Notes under the pieces: generated by a model | The model's database searches: none | Seen by the model: only the letters and a program-made list of their open reading frames with translations | What the model was told of the DNA's origin: nothing | Source of the DNA: Terriglobales bacterium | GTDB lineage: Bacteria; Acidobacteriota; Terriglobia; Terriglobales; Acidobacteriaceae | DNA length: 64,000 nucleotides | NCBI GenBank assembly: GCA_035624455.1 | Contig: DASPRM010000157.1 | Location: 23,795 to 87,794, forward strand | Direction: 5' to 3' | Shown: positions 54,156-63,408 of the stretch, piece after piece | How the letters are laid out: every line of letters begins with the position of its first letter | Position numbering within the stretch: the stretch's first letter is position 1 | Program-made: the position numbers and the translations under genes

Positions 54156-55670
54156 CTAGTCCGCAGCAGCCTTCGTCTCCAGCCTCCAGCGCAATAGCGG
54201 ATTGCGCGCTGCCCTCACCTCGTCAAGGCGGGAGACTCTCGTACTATGTGGCGCCTGCAACACGATCTCCGGATCCTGCGCAGCTTCTTCCGCGATGGCT
54301 CTCATCGCCTCAACGAATAAATCCAGTTCCTCTTTGGACTCGCTCTCCGTGGGTTCAATCATCAGCGCCCCGGGAACGATCAGCGGAAAAGAAACGGTAT
54401 AGGAGTGGAACCCATAATCGATGAGCCGCTTGGCAATGTCTCCAGTCCTCACCCCGTTTTTCTGCTGCAGGCGATCGTTGAAGACCACTTCGTGCAGCGT
54501 CGGGGTCTTAAAAGCTAGTTCGTAGACTCCCTCCAGCTTCCTGCGAATGTAGTTGGCATTCAGAACCGCGTCCTCTGTCGTCTGGCGTAACCCATCCGGA
54601 CCATTGGCTAGGATGTAAGCTAGCGCGCGAACATGCATCCCAAAGTTCCCATAGAAGGCGCGAACCCGGCCGATGGACTGTGGACGGTCGTAGTCGAAAC
54701 CCAGCGTCCCGTCCGGCTTGGTAATCACCACCGGCGCCGGTAAAAACGGCTCCAGGATTTTCTTGCAAGCCACCGGGCCCGACCCCGGTCCTCCGCCCCC
54801 GTGCGGAGTAGAGAATGTCTTATGCAGATTTAGGTGCATGACATCCACGCCGTTCTTGCCCGGCCGCGCTTTGCCCACCAGCGCATTCATGTTCGCGCCA
54901 TCCATATACAGCAGCGCCCCCCGGGCATGCAGGATTTCTGCGGCCTGCTGGATATCCGATTCGAATATCCCCAGCGTATTGGGATTGGTCACCATCAGCG
55001 CCGCCACATCCTCGGTGACCTGCTTCTCCAGCGCTGCCAGGTCGAGCATGCCCTTGTCGCACGACTTCAGGTTCTCCACCTGATAGCCCGCGATCGACGC
55101 TGTGGCCGGATTGGTGCCGTGCGCCGAATCCGGAATCAAAATTTTCTTACGCGGGTTGCCCTGCGTTTCCAGATAAGCGCGTATCAGAAGAATTCCCGTC
55201 AACTCCCCCTGCGCACCCGCCGCCGGCTGCAGTGTGATCGCATCCATGCCGGTAATCTCCAGTAAGCAATCGCTTAACTGGCGGAGAATCTTCAAGGCTC
55301 CCTGAGAAATCCTCTCCGGCTGGTACGGGTGCGCATTAGCCAGACCATCGAGCCTTGCTACCACTTCGTTAATGCGCGCGTTGTACTTCATCGTGCAGGA
55401 GCCCAGCGGATACATTCCCGTATCTACGCCATAGTTCCACGTGGAGAGCCGGGTGAAGTGCCGAATGACCTCGATCTCGCTGACTTCCGGCAGTTCCGCT
55501 GGTTCGTGTCGCTCCACCGCTCCCAGCAGCTTCCCGGCATCTACCTCCGGCACATCGAGCGGCGGCAGCTTGTACGCCTTCTTTCCAGGAGAAGATTTCT
55601 CCATGATCAAGCCTTCGTTCTGCGTGACGTGCATGGTGGCTTTGGTGATCCGAGCGTTGATGTCTTTCAT
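54156..55670 (-). CDS. gcvPB: Glycine dehydrogenase (decarboxylating) subunit 2
   Basis: The PLP-binding half of the split P protein of glycine cleavage, 504 residues. The PLP lysine is in HLNLHKTFSTPHGGGGPGSGP. PAAGAQGELTG and IPDSAHGTNPATA are other family motifs. It works with gcvPA. The ATG at 55670 overlaps the gcvPA stop by one base (TAATG). The open frame extends further upstream, but this start is the natural one. Confidence 0.96.
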   Translation of the reverse strand: MKDINARITKATMHVTQNEGLIMEKSSPGKKAYKLPPLDVPEVDAGKLLGAVERHEPAELPEVSEIEVIRHFTRLSTWNYGVDTGMYPLGSCTMKYNARINEVVARLDGLANAHPYQPERISQGALKILRQLSDCLLEITGMDAITLQPAAGAQGELTGILLIRAYLETQGNPRKKILIPDSAHGTNPATASIAGYQVENLKSCDKGMLDLAALEKQVTEDVAALMVTNPNTLGIFESDIQQAAEILHARGALLYMDGANMNALVGKARPGKNGVDVMHLNLHKTFSTPHGGGGPGSGPVACKKILEPFLPAPVVITKPDGTLGFDYDRPQSIGRVRAFYGNFGMHVRALAYILANGPDGLRQTTEDAVLNANYIRRKLEGVYELAFKTPTLHEVVFNDRLQQKNGVRTGDIAKRLIDYGFHSYTVSFPLIVPGALMIEPTESESKEELDLFVEAMRAIAEEAAQDPEIVLQAPHSTRVSRLDEVRAARNPLLRWRLETKAAAD

Positions 55671-56992
55671 TAGGCCACTTCCTTCACCACTGCATCGATG
55701 TCGCCACGCGTCGTCAGCTCCGTGCAACACCACAATGCCGCATTCCCCAGCTCGGGATAGAACTTCTTCAGCGGGAATCCTCCAATGATTCTCTTTTCCA
55801 GCAGCTGATTGTTGATCACGTAAGGGTCTTCCTTGGTCTGAACCACAAATTCGTTAAAGCGGGGCGATCCTGAGAACAGGACCTTTCCCTTCTTCCCAAA
55901 TTCGCCCGCCGCGTATGCAGCTTTCGCCAGATTTTGCTTGGCCAGGTCACGCATGCCCTCGCGCCCATAGACCGTCATGAAGATGGTCGTTATCAGCGCA
56001 ATCAGCGCCTGGTTGGTGCAGATGTTCGACGTCGCCTTCTCCCGGCGGATGTGCTGCTCACGCGTCGAGAGCGTCAGCACGAATCCACGCCGGCCCTGCT
56101 TGTCAACCGTCTGGCCCACCAAACGGCCCGGCATTTGGCGGACAAATTTTTCTCTGGTGGCAATCACTCCCGCATACGGTCCGCCATACCCCAGCGGCAC
56201 GCCAAAGGACTGGGCTTCCATCGCCACGATGTCAGCCTCCACAGGCGGCTTCACAATCCCCAGAGAGACCGCCTCCGCGATCGCCACCACCAGCAGCGCC
56301 CCGCGTTTGTGCGCGATTCCGGCTACTGCAGCCACGTCCTCGATGGTCCCGAAAAAATTCGGTGATTGAATCAGTACGCAGCTGGTTTGGTCGTTGACTG
56401 TCTTCTCGAGTGTAGTCAAATCAATGCGGCCGTGGTCCCCGTAACTCACGGCCGCAATTGGCGTGTCCTGGTTCTTAGCGTAAGTTGCCAATACTTCCCG
56501 ATACTCAGGATGGACGCTGCGCGCCACCACCACCGCTTTTCGGCCAGTAACCCGCTCCGCCATCAACACCGCTTCAGTTGTCGCAGTCGAAGCGTCATAC
56601 ATGGAAGCGTTGGCGACTTCCATGCCAGTGAGCTCGCAGATCATCGACTGGAATTCAAAAATGGATTGCAGCGTGCCCTGTGCGATCTCGGCCTGATATG
56701 GCGTGTAGGCGGTGAAGAATTCGCCACGCGAGATCAGCGAGTCGATCACTACCGGCCGGTAGTGGTGGTAAGCTCCGGCGCCGAGAAAGCTCCTATATCC
56801 TTGAGCATTTTCCGCCGCTCGCTGCTGGAATGTGGAAAGGATTTCGCATTCTGCCATCTGGCGGGGCAGGTTGAGGTCGCCCTTGACGCGGGCGCTGACG
56901 GGAATCGGAGCAAACAGATCGTCAATCGATTTCGCTCCAATTTCCCGCAACATTTCTTGGCGGTCGCTTGGTGACTTCGGAAGATAGCGCAT
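55670..56992 (-). CDS. gcvPA: Glycine dehydrogenase (decarboxylating) subunit 1
   Basis: The partner half of the P protein, 440 residues. Motifs include [25 protein letters not shown] start, [30 protein letters not shown] and [31 protein letters not shown]. Glycine decarboxylation moves the aminomethyl group to the lipoyl arm of GcvH. The gene is in the same direction as gcvT and gcvH but separated from them by a small exported protein gene and a 300-bp gap. Confidence 0.96.
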   Translation of the reverse strand: MRYLPKSPSDRQEMLREIGAKSIDDLFAPIPVSARVKGDLNLPRQMAECEILSTFQQRAAENAQGYRSFLGAGAYHHYRPVVIDSLISRGEFFTAYTPYQAEIAQGTLQSIFEFQSMICELTGMEVANASMYDASTATTEAVLMAERVTGRKAVVVARSVHPEYREVLATYAKNQDTPIAAVSYGDHGRIDLTTLEKTVNDQTSCVLIQSPNFFGTIEDVAAVAGIAHKRGALLVVAIAEAVSLGIVKPPVEADIVAMEAQSFGVPLGYGGPYAGVIATREKFVRQMPGRLVGQTVDKQGRRGFVLTLSTREQHIRREKATSNICTNQALIALITTIFMTVYGREGMRDLAKQNLAKAAYAAGEFGKKGKVLFSGSPRFNEFVVQTKEDPYVINNQLLEKRIIGGFPLKKFYPELGNAALWCCTELTTRGDIDAVVKEVA

Positions 56993-57292
56993 GAGATTTG
57001 CTTCCGCTTGGTGCTTTGTCCTGAGCCCACGGGTGACTCATCCTAAGCCCTTCTCTTCGGGGCGCAAAATGAGTACTTGCCCTATGGCATCAGGAAAAAC
57101 GGCGCAACAGCGCGGAACTATTGATTGTAAAGCCCCGGAGCGCTATGCGTAAGGTGGGAATGAAAGGCCGGCACTTCCACCCGGTCTCGACAGCCCGTGA
57201 AACGGTGCTTGCCCAGTCTTCCCGAAGCGGGAATGTGGACGGGAATCATCGGCGCACCCACAGCGGGCAAAGCGGGTCGTTCGGTTGGTCAG
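56993..57292. other. Intergenic region within the gcv cluster
   Basis: A 300-bp stretch between the small exported protein gene and gcvPA. No operon-internal gene is convincing. A plus-strand frame from ATG 57233 begins MWTGIIGAPTAGKAG, resembling the P-loop start of YchF-type GTPases, but it ends after 59 codons and overlaps the next gene antisense. It may be a remnant. Confidence 0.3.
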
Positions 57293-57685
57293 CTATTCTT
57301 GTGTGACCGCTCGCCGTTCCCCTCGCTCGTCCTTTGCCTTAGTGGTCCGCTTCACCTGGAATCGCGAAGACCACGTGCAGGTGCGCGAACCCACCAGACG
57401 GATAGAGTCTGAATCGCGCCCTTCCCTGGCTACGATCAAGCTATGCATGGTGTAGCAAACGTTGCCCGAGTCGTACAGCCATCCATGCTCGATAGCTGGC
57501 TTCGGCGGAAGCGAAACTCCCCCTCCGCCGCCCATGAAAGGCTCCAAAGCCTGATCTGACGTTGACATCGGAAGCTCGATCGCGTCTTTTGTAGCTGACA
57601 CCTGCGCAGGCTGCTCGCATAGTAATGCACCCGTGAACGCAGCCAGAATCAACAAGAGCGCAGCGAAGTACATAATGATTCGCAT
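57293..57685 (-). CDS. Small exported hypothetical protein
   Basis: A 130-residue protein with a clear hydrophobic signal segment (LLLILAAFTGALLCEQ) and a glycine-rich stretch (FMGGGGG). The rest has three cysteines and a basic C-terminus. It resembles no family I know. The ATG at 57685 was chosen because the signal follows. It lies between gcvH and gcvPA in the same direction. Whether it is truly part of glycine cleavage is unknown. Confidence 0.6.
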   Translation of the reverse strand: MRIIMYFAALLLILAAFTGALLCEQPAQVSATKDAIELPMSTSDQALEPFMGGGGGVSLPPKPAIEHGWLYDSGNVCYTMHSLIVAREGRDSDSIRLVGSRTCTWSSRFQVKRTTKAKDERGERRAVTQE

Positions 57686-57772
57686 GCCGTCCCTCTCGCG
57701 CGAATTATATCTCCAAAAATGGAGCGCCATTTTGTTCGGGGACGAATGGCTGAAGCGCGTTTACACCAGCCG

Positions 57773-58159
57773 CTACGCTACCTCCTCGGCGACGAACTTC
57801 TCATAGTCCTGCGCCGAAAGCAGGCTGTTAACCTCGCCGGGATTCGAAATGTTTACCTTTATCATCCATGCACCGTGAGCATCCGTATTGATCTTTTCCG
57901 GCGACTTCGACAGATCCTCATTTACCTCCGCCACCGTCCCCGAGACCGGCGCATATAAGTCCGACACAGCTTTTACGGATTCCACTGTCCCGAAGCTCTT
58001 ACCCGCAGTAACGCTGGCGCCAACTTTAGGCAGCTCCACAAAAACAATGTCGCCCAGAGACTCCTGGGCGTGATCGGTGATGCCGATGACTCCGGTGTTA
58101 CCTTGGATTCTGATCCACTCGTGCTCTTTGGTGTATTTGAAATCCTGCGGATATGTCAT
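57773..58159 (-). CDS. gcvH: Glycine cleavage system H protein
   Basis: Lipoyl carrier of the glycine cleavage system, 128 residues. The lipoylated lysine is K63 in TVESVKAVSDLYAP, within the usual hairpin. KYTKEHEWIRIQGNTGVIGITDHAQESLGDIVFVELP is the standard N-terminal half, mentioned here in pieces: KEHEW and ITDHAQESLGD. It follows gcvT by 137 bp in the same direction. Confidence 0.97.
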   Translation of the reverse strand: MTYPQDFKYTKEHEWIRIQGNTGVIGITDHAQESLGDIVFVELPKVGASVTAGKSFGTVESVKAVSDLYAPVSGTVAEVNEDLSKSPEKINTDAHGAWMIKVNISNPGEVNSLLSAQDYEKFVAEEVA

Positions 58160-58296
58160 TTCTCGTTCTCCAGAAGTGCGGAATCATTGCCGCCAACGAC
58201 AGGCTATACGAAGGATCACTACGGTCTCTCTTGCAAGCTCTGCGGTTTCCTGCGCCTGCATGCAAGGTGGTTTGATTCTGCTCGATGCAATAGGAA

Positions 58297-59445
58297 TCAG
58301 GAATTCTTCTTTGGCCGTTTGTAAAAAGGCGTGGGCACAACCTTAGCTTTGACTCCTTGCCCGCGAATTTCCACGGCTAGCTCTGTTCCCACTGCCGAAT
58401 GCCCCAGTGGCACGTAGGCCAGTGCAATGTTCTTCTTCAGAAACGGAGCATAGGAACCGCTGGTTACCCATCCAATTTCTTGGCCGGCCGTATCCAGCAA
58501 CCTGTATCCATCGCGCGCAATGCCGCGGTCCATCATCTCCAACCCCACCAGCGTCCGGGTGATCCCTTGGGTCTTGGCCTTAGCCAGGGCATCCCGGCCC
58601 GTGAATTCCGACTTCTCCATCTTGCAGAAGCGGTCCAGGCCGGCTTCCCAAACATTGATTGAGTCCGAAATTTCGTGCCCGTAAAGCGGCAGTTTTCCTT
58701 CCAATCGCAGCGTGTTGCGCGCCCCCAGGCCACAGGGAATCGCGCCAAATTCTTTCCCTGCTTCCAGGACTTGGTTCCACACCGCCGCGCTGATCTCTGG
58801 ATCCGCGGGCACATAGATTTCGAAACCGTCCTCTGCGGTATACCCCGTTCGTGCGATCAGGATATTTGGGAGCCCGCACACCGTCCCATGCGTGAACCAG
58901 TAAAACTTCACTGCTCCAAGATCGGCATCCGTCAGCTTTTGCAGCAGATCGACTCCGCGTGGACCCTGAATCGCGATCTGGGTAAAGTCATCGCTGAGGT
59001 TATCCACCTGACAATTGAAGCCACGCGCACTGTCGCGAGCCCACCCATAGTCCTTTTCGCGCGTGCCTGCGTTGATCACAATCAGGTAATTGTCCTCTCC
59101 CAGCTTGTGTACGATCACATCGTCCACAAACGTTCCCTGCGGATACAGCATGGCGGAATACTGCGCCTGACCCACTGAGAGTTTGGCGGCATCATTCATG
59201 GTGAGGTGCTGGATAGCCGCCAGCGCCTGCGGCCCGCGCACGCGGATGTCTCCCATGTGGCTGACATCGAAAACCCCCACTCCGCTTCGCACGGCCATGT
59301 GCTCAGCGATCAGTCCACCATATTTGGGATACTCGACCGGCATGTCCCAGCCATTGAAGTCCACCATCTTGGCTCCCATCTGCCGGTGGACGGCGTTGAG
59401 CGCGGTCTTGCGTGGCGTAACCGCGGCGGCTGGCACAGCTGACAA
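58297..59445 (-). CDS. gcvT: Glycine cleavage system T protein (aminomethyltransferase)
   Basis: Transfers the methylene group from aminomethyl-GcvH to tetrahydrofolate. It has 382 residues from the TTG at 59445. Motifs are MVDFNGWDMPVEYPKYGGLIAEHMAVRSGVGVFDVSHMGD (short piece GVFDVSHMGD), RTGYTAEDGFEIYVP and GLGARNTLRLEGKLPLYGHE with the folate-binding and catalytic residues. TTG 59445 has GGAGG 6 bases upstream, whereas GTG 59451 is too close to that site. The frame opens further upstream without homology. First of the gcv genes. Confidence 0.93.
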   Translation of the reverse strand: MSAVPAAAVTPRKTALNAVHRQMGAKMVDFNGWDMPVEYPKYGGLIAEHMAVRSGVGVFDVSHMGDIRVRGPQALAAIQHLTMNDAAKLSVGQAQYSAMLYPQGTFVDDVIVHKLGEDNYLIVINAGTREKDYGWARDSARGFNCQVDNLSDDFTQIAIQGPRGVDLLQKLTDADLGAVKFYWFTHGTVCGLPNILIARTGYTAEDGFEIYVPADPEISAAVWNQVLEAGKEFGAIPCGLGARNTLRLEGKLPLYGHEISDSINVWEAGLDRFCKMEKSEFTGRDALAKAKTQGITRTLVGLEMMDRGIARDGYRLLDTAGQEIGWVTSGSYAPFLKKNIALAYVPLGHSAVGTELAVEIRGQGVKAKVVPTPFYKRPKKNS

Positions 59446-59758
59446 GGACACCCTCCATGCGCCAACTGATTCGGCGCAAACCAGTTGGCAAACCGCAAAC
59501 GTTATCACGCGCTTTTTCGCGGGGTCAAATGAGGGGACAGCAGCGCAGCGGACCAGTTTGCGTCGTCATCCCGCCCCTTCCCATCGAGCACCTTGATTGT
59601 CATCATGAGCCGCCAGGGGCGGCGAGGGATCTGCAGTTATGCCGCTGGGCAGAGCCCTGCCCCTATCACTCGCGCCGGCGCCCCAGCTTCCGCGGCGGAC
59701 CTGGGATTCAGGACCGTTCTTCACCCCAATCGGCGAATGGGAAGGAAATACCACCCCG
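59446..59758. other. Intergenic region upstream of gcvT, with hairpin repeat copy 3
   Basis: A 313-bp stretch without a convincing gene. It contains the repeat at 59598-59637 and, near 59645-59662, a strong hairpin GGGCAG-AGC-CCTGCCC-like stem. I looked for a glycine riboswitch and did not find its conserved core. Confidence 0.5.
59598..59637. repeat. Interspersed hairpin repeat, copy 3 (ATCCTGAGC-type)
   Basis: TGTCATCATGAGC then a CGCC-AGG-GGCG stem and GCGAGGGATCTGCAG. It shares flanks and layout with the copies at 7079 and 44471. It lies upstream of gcvT. Confidence 0.5.
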
Positions 59759-60346
59759 TCAGATGCGCTTCAGAAAATGGACCACATCGTCACCGCCGAT
59801 TTTCGTGTAATGCACAGTGACGTGCTCCCCTTCCTTGCCAACATAATCAGCGCCTCTAACTACGCCGTGTTCGGTATCAACCGAGGCATCTTTGCTCAGG
59901 TGAAAAGTCTTCTCTGCTCCGTCCTCCCCCTTTATGACTATAGTGTGGGCAGCCTTGTCGACTCTCGTTACCGTGCCTTTGGCAACATGCGCATCCGCCT
60001 TACCGAAGTCGCGAACCGCAACCGCCGTCTTATCCACACCCTTCTCCGTGTAGTGAACAACGACGTGCGCGCCGTCCTTGGCGCCAACAGCAGCCTCGCC
60101 GACGCCTTTCTTGGTCAGCTTTCCCGCATCATCGAAGGACTCTACCGCGGTGTGACTGGTGTACTTGAATACGTGCTCGGTTCCCTCCGCCGTATCGACG
60201 GTGATAGTCTTTGCATCTTTGTCCACCCTCTTGACCGTCCCATCCACCGCATGGACCACATCTTGAGCAAGGGCCTGCAAGCCAGCAGTCCCCAGCACCC
60301 AAGCAAAACAGATCAACAGCGATTTGATTTTCAGTGTGCGCGGCAC
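59759..60346 (-). CDS. Exported protein with tandem beta repeats
   Basis: A 195-residue protein. The signal peptide (about 7-26) ends near LALAQ. Two related units follow: VDGTVKRVDKDAKTITVDTA and then AKGTVTRVDKAAHTIVIKGE, each followed by a strand and a short His/Val-rich strand (HVVVHYT, HVTVHYT). This suggests a duplicated small beta-barrel fold of the DUF5666 type. Function unknown. The start is GTG 60346 with AGGAGG 6 bases upstream. Confidence 0.75.
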   Translation of the reverse strand: MPRTLKIKSLLICFAWVLGTAGLQALAQDVVHAVDGTVKRVDKDAKTITVDTAEGTEHVFKYTSHTAVESFDDAGKLTKKGVGEAAVGAKDGAHVVVHYTEKGVDKTAVAVRDFGKADAHVAKGTVTRVDKAAHTIVIKGEDGAEKTFHLSKDASVDTEHGVVRGADYVGKEGEHVTVHYTKIGGDDVVHFLKRI

Positions 60347-60698
60347 GGATTTCCTCCTGGTAGTTGTACGCGTGAAATGCAAAGACCGCTGTGGCTGCCA
60401 GCCATCATCCCGAACTGGGAACCAAAACCGGCGACCTCGAACACTGCAATAGAGGCTTCGCCATTTTACCCGCAGGCCCCCTTGGGCCATCGATTTTCTC
60501 GTCCAGAGACAATTTTCCGCAGCATGAGTTGTTGCAGCACTCTACCTTTGCTCCCGGCTTCCACAAGCAGTACGCAGAAAATCCACAGAAATCGCGGCCC
60601 AGGCGTGCAAAAGGGAGCACATTCAGCAAAAATCCCCTTGCGTGCGCACCTACCCATTTCGATAATTTCACAGCAGGGCGATCTCCAAAAAGGCCAAC
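60347..60698. other. Intergenic region, divergent genes
   Basis: A 352-bp stretch between the divergent beta-repeat protein gene and the MerR-like/TPR gene. No coding frame stands out. It is plain sequence apart from CCCCCTTGGG-type short inverted repeats. Promoters for both genes must lie here, but no clear box is visible. Confidence 0.5.
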
Positions 60699-61586
60699 GT
60701 GCATCGATATCATCGAGCCGACGTACTCCGCATTCTCCGCATTTCGGCCAAACAGTTGTCGCAATGGCAGAAAGCCGGGCTGGTGGCCGTCAGCGAGACC
60801 TATTCTTTCTTCGACCTGCTGCAACTGAAAAAAGTTCGCGACCTGCGCGCCAAGCGCGTGCGTCCGGCGGTCATCCGCGAATCCCTCGCGGCTATGCAGA
60901 AGCAAGTCGCGGGAATGGAGAATCCGCTGCTGGAGGCGAGCACCTTCTCCACCGGTGCGCGCGTGATGTTCCGCCACGAAGGCAAGGTAGTGGACCCGAT
61001 CGCCGGCCAGTTTATGCTCGATTTCGCGCCTCGCCAGCGTGTGGTCCCGGCCACACTAACGCCAGTTCGGGCAGCTGAAACCGCGGTCGAGTACTTCGCT
61101 CGTGGCGTGGCGCTGGAGGAAGACCCCTCCGCGCAGCAGGACGCGATTGCGGCCTACGTGCGCGCTCTGGAGCTTGACCCCAATCATGCCGCCGCACATA
61201 TCAATTTAGGCACGCTCTACTACAACCAGCAGGACTACGCGCGCGCGGAAGGTCACTATCGCAAGGCCATCGAAGTGGACCCGCGATATGCCTTGGCCTA
61301 TTTCGACCTGGGCAACGTGCTTGACGAGACCGGCCGGGTGACCGAAGCCATCAAGGTCTACAAGACTGCGCTGCAACTCGCTCCCACTTACGCCGATGCC
61401 CATTACAACCTGGCGTTGGCTTACGAGAAGATTAAGGACTCACGCAAAGCGCTCACTCATTGGCGCGCCTACTCCTCACTCGATAGCGTCAGTGCCTGGG
61501 CTGCCCATGCCCGCAGCCAAATCCAACGCATCCTCGCCGCCGAGAAGTTGCAGGTTGTTTACCGCAGAAAGAAGGACGGACTTTAA
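60699..61586 (+). CDS. MerR-like helix-turn-helix and TPR fusion protein
   Basis: A 295-residue protein. The N-terminal region (about 1-65) looks like a MerR-type winged helix (YHRADVLRILRISAKQLSQW, then DLLQLKKVRDLRAKRVRPAVI). The C-terminal region (about 125-275) is TPR, with AIAAYVRALELDPNHAAAHINLGTL and YRKAIEVDPRYALAYFDLGN. No inducer-binding domain of MerR type is present. So a DNA-binding module is joined to a protein-binding module. The start is GTG. It is divergent from the beta-repeat protein gene and convergent with the zinc-ribbon/GAF gene. Confidence 0.8.
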   Translation: MHRYHRADVLRILRISAKQLSQWQKAGLVAVSETYSFFDLLQLKKVRDLRAKRVRPAVIRESLAAMQKQVAGMENPLLEASTFSTGARVMFRHEGKVVDPIAGQFMLDFAPRQRVVPATLTPVRAAETAVEYFARGVALEEDPSAQQDAIAAYVRALELDPNHAAAHINLGTLYYNQQDYARAEGHYRKAIEVDPRYALAYFDLGNVLDETGRVTEAIKVYKTALQLAPTYADAHYNLALAYEKIKDSRKALTHWRAYSSLDSVSAWAAHARSQIQRILAAEKLQVVYRRKKDGL

Positions 61587-61702
61587 AGATTACTATTGCT
61601 CGTTGGCGGTCTGCGATTCGCTTCTGGAGCAAGACTTGGTTTCGCTCCGTCCGTTGGGAATCAAGGATTCAGGCATACCGCCACCCTTTCGATTCCGACA
61701 TT

Positions 61703-61729
61703 GCTATCTCGAAAGGATAGCCGCTTTTT
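61703..61729 (+). terminator. Candidate intrinsic terminator
   Basis: GCTATC-TCGAAAG-GATAGC makes a 6-bp stem followed by CGCTTTTT, about 117 bp after the MerR-like/TPR stop. The stem is short, but the T-run is good. Confidence 0.45.
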
Positions 61730-61766
61730 CAGGGTTGAAGTAGGAAACCGACGCGTCCGCTCTCCT

Positions 61767-62681
61767 CTACATCACAAACGCGCTCTCCGATTCCGCTAGT
61801 CTCTCGCTCTTCGGACGCAACGCCCGCGCCACCTCCGGCTCGCTCTCGCCGGCGGCCTTCTGCGTCAGCGCCATCACCATCAGGCTGGCGAGCATTTGCA
61901 CTGTGGCCACATCGCGATCGTCGAACCCGTAGGGCTCACCCGAAAGTACCTCCAAAACTCCCAACACGCCGCCCTCGAGGTGGACCAGCGGAGCCACCAC
62001 CAGCGAACTTACCCCCAACTCGCGGCAGTTCTGCCGATCAACTTTAGGATCCTTCTCCGCATGATCGCAGCGCCAGGCTTCCCCAGTCCGCAGGCACAAA
62101 CCCGAAAGCCCACGATGTGTCTGGATTTCACTTCCCAATTCCGGCACGCCGCTGCCGATCCGTGACTGGCAAATCATCTGCCCGTTCTGCCACAGAGCCA
62201 AGGCAGCCCCTCCAGCATGCGTCAGCGACCAGGCCCGTTCCAGGATACGCGGCAGCACCGAGTGTTGCTGCACAAGCGCGAACGATTGGGCATGTTTCTC
62301 CAACCGCGCGGCAGCGATATCAATCACTGGCCTGTCGCTGCCACCCGCCCGGCCCCACGTCGCCTGCCGCCCTGCAATCTCTAGTACCGGTGTCGCTGCG
62401 CGCGAGGCCGCGAAGCCGCCATCCCGCTGGCCGTACACTGGCGTTCCCGCCGGGCGCAACACATCCGCCACCACGCGCTGTAGTACCTCATCTTCAATTA
62501 GGTTAGCCGTCGCTTGGCCGCGCAAGGTGCCTCCCAACGCGCAGGCGAGACTCAGCACTGCCTTGCTCCCGCACGCCAGGCAATTCGTAGTGCTGTTGTA
62601 ACTGATGAGCTCGCATTGGACGCATAAGACGGCGTCCCTCAATTGCAGAAATGAAACCTGTCTCGCATTCGGTGTTGCCAT
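61767..62681 (-). CDS. Zinc-ribbon and GAF domain protein
   Basis: A 304-residue cytoplasmic protein. The N-terminal segment (about 19-36) has CVQCELISYNSTTNCLACG, a CxxC ... CxxC zinc ribbon. The GAF domain spans about 125-280 (LERAWSLTHAGGAALALWQN, CRELGVSSLVVAPLVHLEGGVLGVLEVLSG). No output domain is present. The ATG has CAGGAGAAAGACGTCAGG upstream, a usable site. A sensor or regulator role is inferred. Confidence 0.8.
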   Translation of the reverse strand: MATPNARQVSFLQLRDAVLCVQCELISYNSTTNCLACGSKAVLSLACALGGTLRGQATANLIEDEVLQRVVADVLRPAGTPVYGQRDGGFAASRAATPVLEIAGRQATWGRAGGSDRPVIDIAAARLEKHAQSFALVQQHSVLPRILERAWSLTHAGGAALALWQNGQMICQSRIGSGVPELGSEIQTHRGLSGLCLRTGEAWRCDHAEKDPKVDRQNCRELGVSSLVVAPLVHLEGGVLGVLEVLSGEPYGFDDRDVATVQMLASLMVMALTQKAAGESEPEVARALRPKSERLAESESAFVM

Positions 62682-62834
62682 CCTGACGTCTTTCTCCTGG
62701 AAAACTGTTAGGTGTGTGACGTGTGCGGGTAAGGCCGCAGGAAATTCAGGAAACAGAAAGTAGGGCAAGCGCTAAAGAAAAAGGAGTACCGGAGTTGGTT
62801 CGGTTGTGGAAATCTGCGCAAACCGAACAATGCG

Positions 62835-63272
62835 TCACACAAGATCAGCCAGCGAGAATTTTTTCTCGTGCAGTCGGTACTCGAGAAGTGCCCGGCCATC
62901 GGCGGTGATACGCACGCTGCCATTCTGCCGCTCAATCAGTTGCGCATCTTCCAAGAAGGCGAGCCATTCGTCGAAGGTGGTGCCTTCAAAGATCTCCGGA
63001 TAATGGCGGCGAGCCTCGCCCCAGACAAAAAACAATCTGTTAGTCGAGGCTTGGCCTTTTCCGGCCCTGCTGATCAACTGCAGCGCCGGAACCTGGGTTT
63101 CCCACAAAATCGCATATTCAGGATCGAAGGCATCTGCCAGCGAGAGGATAGTAAAGCCCCGATGGCATGGCAGCGGCTCACCACATTTCGGATAATCCTG
63201 CAGAAGGGCAATCAGTGCCGTCCAAATCAGACCCGCCACCAGCAATCCCAGAATCATCGAAAGCGCGATCAT
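62835..63272 (-). CDS. Small membrane-anchored hypothetical protein
   Basis: A 145-residue protein with one N-terminal membrane helix (LSMILGLLVAGLIWTALIALL). The soluble part has YPKCGEPLPCHRGFTIL, then an acidic segment and a winged-helix-like C-terminus (FDEWLAFLEDAQLIERQNGSVRITADGRALLEYRL). The start at 63272 is preceded by AGGTG 6 bases upstream. A longer frame to 63350 exists but begins poorly. Function unknown. Confidence 0.65.
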   Translation of the reverse strand: MIALSMILGLLVAGLIWTALIALLQDYPKCGEPLPCHRGFTILSLADAFDPEYAILWETQVPALQLISRAGKGQASTNRLFFVWGEARRHYPEIFEGTTFDEWLAFLEDAQLIERQNGSVRITADGRALLEYRLHEKKFSLADLV

Positions 63273-63381
63273 CGTCGCACCTGCACTTTCTGGGCCCACC
63301 ATCCCGCAGGAGCAGGATGGGAAGTTAGGTCCGCGATCCGTCTTCCCCATTTAGAAGCTTAGGTCAGCTGCCATATCTTCA

Positions 63382-63399
63382 CAGTGACCACGGTCACTG
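63382..63399. promoter_or_regulatory. 18-bp operator-like palindrome
   Basis: CAGTGACC-AC-GGTCACTG has perfect 8-bp arms. It lies between the divergent membrane-protein genes, about 110 bp from one start (63272) and 195 bp from the other (63594). Regulator unknown. Confidence 0.5.
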
Positions 63400-63408
63400 C
63401 CCCAAAAC

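Noticed and set aside
59446..59758. Glycine riboswitch upstream of gcvT
   Set aside because: The conserved glycine-aptamer core was not found on the minus strand. The strong hairpin there belongs to other repeats.
59639..61078. A 479-codon plus-strand frame
   Set aside because: It runs antisense to the beta-repeat protein gene and then out of frame over the MerR-like/TPR gene. The translation is low-complexity in Arg/Ser/Pro and has no domain.
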